A DNA stretch of 12,224 nt from Candidatus Omnitrophota bacterium (GTDB lineage: Bacteria; Omnitrophota; Gorgyraeia; Tantalellales; Tantalellaceae), in the NCBI GenBank assembly GCA_018814505.1, contig JAHIZQ010000129.1, positions 1 to 12,224 of the forward strand. The letters are read 5' to 3'. How positions within the stretch are numbered: position 1 is the first letter of the stretch; each line of letters opens with the position of its first letter. Shown here piece after piece: positions 9,625 through 12,224 of this stretch. Below the pieces are notes generated by a model, which was given only the letters and a program-made list of their open reading frames with translations, ran no database searches and had not been told where the DNA came from. A program made the translations under genes and the position numbers.

Positions 9625-10122
9625 ATGGGTAAAAATCCTGTGGTGGGAGTAATTATGGGAAGTGATTCGGATCTTCCTGTTATGAAAGAGTCGGCAGACA
9701 TGTTAGAAAAAATGGGAATTACCTATGAAATAAAGATATTGTCCGCCCATCGGTCTCCTGAAAAAACGGCTACATTTGCTAAAACCGCCTCAAAACGGGG
9801 TATAAAAGTTATTATTGCCGGCGCAGGAGGAGCGGCGCATTTAGCAGGAGTTGTTGCCGCACATACAATTTTGCCTGTAATAGGGGTTCCTATGCAGACA
9901 AAACTGGACGGGATAGATTCTCTGTTATCAACCGTACAGATGCCCTCAGGCGTTCCGGTAGCGACAGTAGCCATAGGCAAAGCTGGCGCAATTAATGCCG
10001 CTATTTTAGCGGCAGAAATAATAGCCTTGAGCAATACGGCTGTCGCGAAAAAACTTACAAGCCATAAAAGAGAATTGGCGCGCAAAATAGACGCGAAAAA
10101 CAAAAAAATAGCAAAAGTATAG
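9625..10122 (+). CDS. purE: N5-carboxyaminoimidazole ribonucleotide mutase (class I PurE)
   Basis: PurE makes CAIR, the carboxylated imidazole intermediate. The 165-residue protein carries [13 protein letters not shown] (8-20), SAHRSPEKT (40-48, active-site His42), [19 protein letters not shown] (63-81) and the [18 protein letters not shown] stretch (90-107) followed by [10 protein letters not shown]. The last block is class I style, where PurK normally provides N5-CAIR. No purK is present in this window, so it must lie elsewhere or the protein must use CO2 directly as class II enzymes do. A Lys-rich tail follows the core. GAAGGGAG at 9613-9620 lies 4 bases from ATG, and purD ends 24 bases upstream. 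TAG stop. Confidence 0.97.
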   Translation: MGKNPVVGVIMGSDSDLPVMKESADMLEKMGITYEIKILSAHRSPEKTATFAKTASKRGIKVIIAGAGGAAHLAGVVAAHTILPVIGVPMQTKLDGIDSLLSTVQMPSGVPVATVAIGKAGAINAAILAAEIIALSNTAVAKKLTSHKRELARKIDAKNKKIAKV

Positions 10123-10145
10123 ATAGAGAGTTTAGGTATAAATTC

Positions 10146-10613
10146 ATGAACAAAAATGATATCAGGAAAGTTCTTTTTGTTTGCACGGGAAACAGTTGTC
10201 GCAGTATAATGGCAGAAGCTTATTTTGAAAAACGCGTAGTTGAAGAAAAATTAACCATTAAAATAAAATCCGCGGGTACTTTCGGAATAGATGGACTTTC
10301 TCCTACAAAGGAAACAATTAAAGTGCTTACAGATGAAGGAATAGATACTGACAGTCTCGAATCTAACGCGCTTACGGTAGAACACATCCTGTGGGCGGAT
10401 ATTATCCTGGTAATGGAACCTTTTCATAAGGATAGAATTTTAAGTATGGTGCCAGAGGCGGAAAGCAAAGTATGGTATTTGTCTCGATATGATAAGAACG
10501 CAGAAAATGAGACAATTGCCGATCCGATTGGACAGACGTCCGAATATTATAAAAGATGTTTTAGCTCAATAAAACAGCCCATAGAGGAGTTGATAAAATG
10601 GCTAAAAGGATAA
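10146..10613 (+). CDS. Low-molecular-weight protein phosphatase, YwlE-like (possible protein-arginine phosphatase)
   Basis: The 155-residue protein has the full low-molecular-weight phosphatase layout. The P-loop VCTGNSCRS has nucleophile Cys13 and Arg19, SAGTFGIDG lies at 42-50, and the general acid Asp126 is in ADPIG. It removes phosphate from a protein side chain in the cytoplasm. The position before rpiB and glyA matches the B. subtilis order ywlE-rpiB(ywlF)-ywlG-glyA. YwlE is a phosphoarginine phosphatase that has a small polar Thr in the P-loop where tyrosine phosphatases have Ile. Here that position is Ser17, which leans towards the YwlE type but does not prove it. An arsenate-reductase role is less likely from context. 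The ribosome binding site is weak (AGG 9 bases before ATG). The gene overlaps rpiB by 16 bases. TAA stop. Confidence 0.88.
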   Translation: MNKNDIRKVLFVCTGNSCRSIMAEAYFEKRVVEEKLTIKIKSAGTFGIDGLSPTKETIKVLTDEGIDTDSLESNALTVEHILWADIILVMEPFHKDRILSMVPEAESKVWYLSRYDKNAENETIADPIGQTSEYYKRCFSSIKQPIEELIKWLKG

Positions 10614-11056
10614 TATCAATCGGCGCGGATCATGGTGGTTTTTTGCTTAAAGAAATTTTGAAGAAGGCTTTAAAAGAGTGGGGATACAAAGTTGAAGACG
10701 AGGGCGTTTATTCTGACAAAGCTTGCGATTACCCGATTTTTGGATTTAATGTCGCAAAAAAAGTTTCAAGCAAAGAGGCTTATAGGGGTATTGTGATATG
10801 TAAAACCGGGATAGGAATGTCCGTTATAGCGAATAAACTTCCCGGAGTAAGAGCCGGGCTTTGTCATACGATTGAAGACGCTTTATCCGCGCGTCAGCAT
10901 AATGATACAAACGTATTAGCCCTGTCTGCTAAAAAAAACTCGAAAAAAAAAGCAGTGAATATCGTTAAAACATGGCTGGAAACCAAAGCGCTTAAAGGGC
11001 GGCACGCGAGACGCGTCAGGAAAATAAAAGAATTTGAAAAAAAAGTATTTAAATAG
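10598..11056 (+). CDS. rpiB: Ribose-5-phosphate isomerase B
   Basis: RpiB interconverts ribulose 5-phosphate and ribose 5-phosphate, the precursor of PRPP for purine synthesis. The 152 residues carry SIGADHGGFLLKE (7-19), ACDYPIFG (42-49), the active-site loop ICKTGIGMSVIANK (67-80, with Cys68 as the likely base) and RQHNDTNVLALS (99-110, His101 in the sugar-binding site). It ends with GRHARRVRKI. The loop reads CKTG where the enzymes I recall best read CGTG or CGSG; the motif is otherwise intact. GAGGAG at 10584-10589 lies 8 bases before ATG, inside the phosphatase gene. The two genes overlap by 16 bases and are probably translationally coupled. TAG stop. Confidence 0.95.
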   Translation: MAKRIISIGADHGGFLLKEILKKALKEWGYKVEDEGVYSDKACDYPIFGFNVAKKVSSKEAYRGIVICKTGIGMSVIANKLPGVRAGLCHTIEDALSARQHNDTNVLALSAKKNSKKKAVNIVKTWLETKALKGRHARRVRKIKEFEKKVFK

Positions 11057-11060
11057 AATT

Positions 11061-11092
11061 CGTAGAGGGCGAGGCATGCCTCGCCCTCTACG
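11061..11092. repeat. Perfect 32-base GC-rich palindrome between rpiB and glyA
   Basis: CGTAGAGGGCGAGGCA (11061-11076) is followed without spacer by its exact reverse complement (11077-11092). As RNA it would form a stem of about 14 pairs closed by CATG. It is about 69 percent G+C, well above the surrounding DNA. It starts 5 bases after the rpiB stop and ends 24 bases before glyA; CTTTTAC follows. It could terminate or attenuate transcription, or protect mRNA ends. Its symmetry and composition suggest a mobile or dispersed palindromic repeat. Confidence 0.85.
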
Positions 11093-11116
11093 CTTTTACA
11101 GTGAAGGGCAAATTGA

Positions 11117-12223
11117 ATGAAAAATCTAAAAAGTATCGATCCGGAAATATTTGAAAGTATTTTGAATGAAACTAAAAGGCAAAATGAAGGCATAGAACTT
11201 ATTGCCAGTGAAAATTTTACTTCTTTAGCGGTAATGGAAGCGGTTTCCTCAGCCATGACCAATAAATATGCCGAAGGTTATCCGCACGCTCGCTATTATG
11301 GAGGATGTGAGTTTGTTGATAAAGCTGAAGATATCGCGATTGCGCGCGCAAAGGAGCTTTTTGGCGCGGAACATATAAATGTCCAGCCGCATTCAGGGTC
11401 TCAGGCAAATATGGCGGTATTTTTTTCTATGTTGGAAATCGGGGATAAAGTTATGGCCATGGATTTAGCCTGCGGCGGACATTTAACGCATGGGCATAAA
11501 AAAAATTATTCCGGCAAATACTTTGATATGGTTTTTTATGGTGTAAATAAAAAAACGGAAAAACTGGATTTTGATGAAATCCGTGCTAAAGCGCTGGAGC
11601 ACAAACCTAAATTGATAGTTGCCGGGGCTTCGGCATATCCGCGTACAATAGATTTTAATAAGTTTAAAGAAATATGCGGGGAAATAGGCGCTGTTTTTAT
11701 GGTAGATATGGCACACATAGCAGGATTAGTTGCCGCGGGGATTCATTTGTCTCCGGTACCTGTGGCAGAGTTTGTAACGACTACCACGCATAAAACTTTA
11801 AGAGGTCCAAGAGCAGGCATGATTATGTGCAAACAAGAGTTCGCGAAGAGAATTAATTCAGAAATATTTCCCGGTATACAAGGCGGGCCGCTTATGCATG
11901 TTATCGCGGGTAAAGCCGTGGCGTTTAAAGAAGCTTTACAGCCTGAATTTAAAGACTACCAAAAACAGATTGTACAGAATGCTAAACAGTTTTCAGAAGA
12001 ACTTATCTGAAGAGGATACCGGGTTGTGTCCGGAGGAACAGATAATCATTTGATGCTGGTAGATCTTACTAATAAAGGAATTACAGGGAAAGAAGCAGAA
12101 GTATGTTTGGATAAAGCCGGGATAACTGTTAACAAAAATTTAATACCCTTTGATCAAAAAAGTCCTTTTGTTACAAGCGGGATAAGATTAGGAACGCCTG
12201 CGGCAACAACAAGAGGAATGAAG
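11117..12223 (+). CDS. glyA: Serine hydroxymethyltransferase, interrupted by an in-frame TGA; 3' end outside window
   Basis: GlyA converts serine and tetrahydrofolate to glycine and 5,10-methylene-tetrahydrofolate, with PLP. Residues 1-297 include [12 protein letters not shown] (23-34), [15 protein letters not shown] (51-65), [10 protein letters not shown] (89-98) and [12 protein letters not shown] (224-235) with the PLP lysine Lys226. The open frame then meets TGA at 12008-12010. Immediately after it, in the same frame, the protein continues without error to the window end: [19 protein letters not shown], then GITVNKN and TSGIRLGTP. These are the normal C-terminal SHMT blocks, about 71 more codons. 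The TGA falls at a variable surface position of the family. It may be a nonsense mutation, a sequence error, or a read-through or recoded codon. GAAGGG lies 8 bases before ATG. Confidence 0.93.
12008..12010 (+). other. In-frame TGA codon within glyA
   Basis: TGA occurs as codon 298 of glyA between EELI and RGYRVVSGG, with conserved SHMT sequence continuing in the same frame on both sides. No insertion or deletion is needed to explain it; a single-base change from AGA, CGA, GGA, TTA or TCA would produce it. Elsewhere in the window TGA ends purB, and every Trp codon I checked is TGG. Confidence 0.88.
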
Positions 12224-12224
12224 G

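Noticed and set aside
9723..10103. A 126-codon open frame on the - strand opposite purE
   Set aside because: It is an Ala-rich shadow of a GC-richer coding stretch and has no ribosome binding site or recognised domain.
12008..12040. Selenocysteine at the glyA TGA
   Set aside because: SHMT has no redox residue at this position. The only nearby fold, CCGG-GTTGTGT-CCGG at 12019-12033, is a weak four-pair stem unlike a bacterial SECIS element.
5999..12223. UGA read as tryptophan (genetic code 4)
   Set aside because: Trp codons are TGG throughout the genes I checked, and purB ends at TGA at the normal family length with an ATGA overlap. Under code 4 many more in-frame TGA would be expected.

Overview
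The window looks like chromosomal DNA of an AT-rich, probably anaerobic, uncultured Gram-negative-type bacterium. It holds the end of an Rnf electron-transport operon, an eno-ftsB pair and a ywlE-rpiB-glyA block. My tentative guess is Candidatus Omnitrophota or a relative, but that rests on gene content and style, not on a search. Ten of the twelve protein-coding loci read cleanly (one of them, rnfA, is cut by the window edge). Two are damaged or recoded: an AAA ATPase with a frameshift at a run of eight A, and glyA with an in-frame TGA.

Layout. (1) 1-1046: the 3' end of rnfA, then rnfB, the last genes of an rnf operon. (2) 1047-1167: a spacer with a possible terminator ending in a run of fourteen T. 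(3) 1168-3328: purN, eno and a small ftsB/divIC gene, tightly packed on the + strand. (4) 3300-5650: an accessory-looking insert with a PfkB sugar kinase on the - strand, whose 3' end overlaps ftsB, and a divergent AAA/DUF4143 ATPase broken by a frameshift. Short palindromes lie in the divergent promoter region. (5) 5651-5998: an initiator tRNA-Met with its own strong promoter, a 53-base hairpin just downstream, and a near-consensus promoter for the next operon. (6) 5999-12224: a + strand operon purB-purM-purD-purE-(ywlE-like phosphatase)-rpiB-glyA. Spacers are 0-24 bases, except that a perfect 32-base palindrome separates rpiB from glyA. glyA runs off the right edge.

How the genes fit together. 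PurD, PurN, PurM, PurE and PurB are five enzymes of de novo purine synthesis. RpiB supplies ribose 5-phosphate, the precursor of PRPP. GlyA makes glycine (a PurD substrate) and methylene-tetrahydrofolate (the source of the formyl group used by PurN). The 3' operon therefore joins purine synthesis to its pentose, glycine and one-carbon inputs. Enolase and the sugar kinase are central carbon enzymes, and Rnf couples ferredoxin and NAD to an ion gradient.

I see no CRISPR array, no transposase, no phage gene and no obvious defence or toxin system. The signals most worth checking are the TGA inside glyA, the frameshift at the A8 run, the two long palindromic elements, and the A29:U41 pair in the initiator tRNA.
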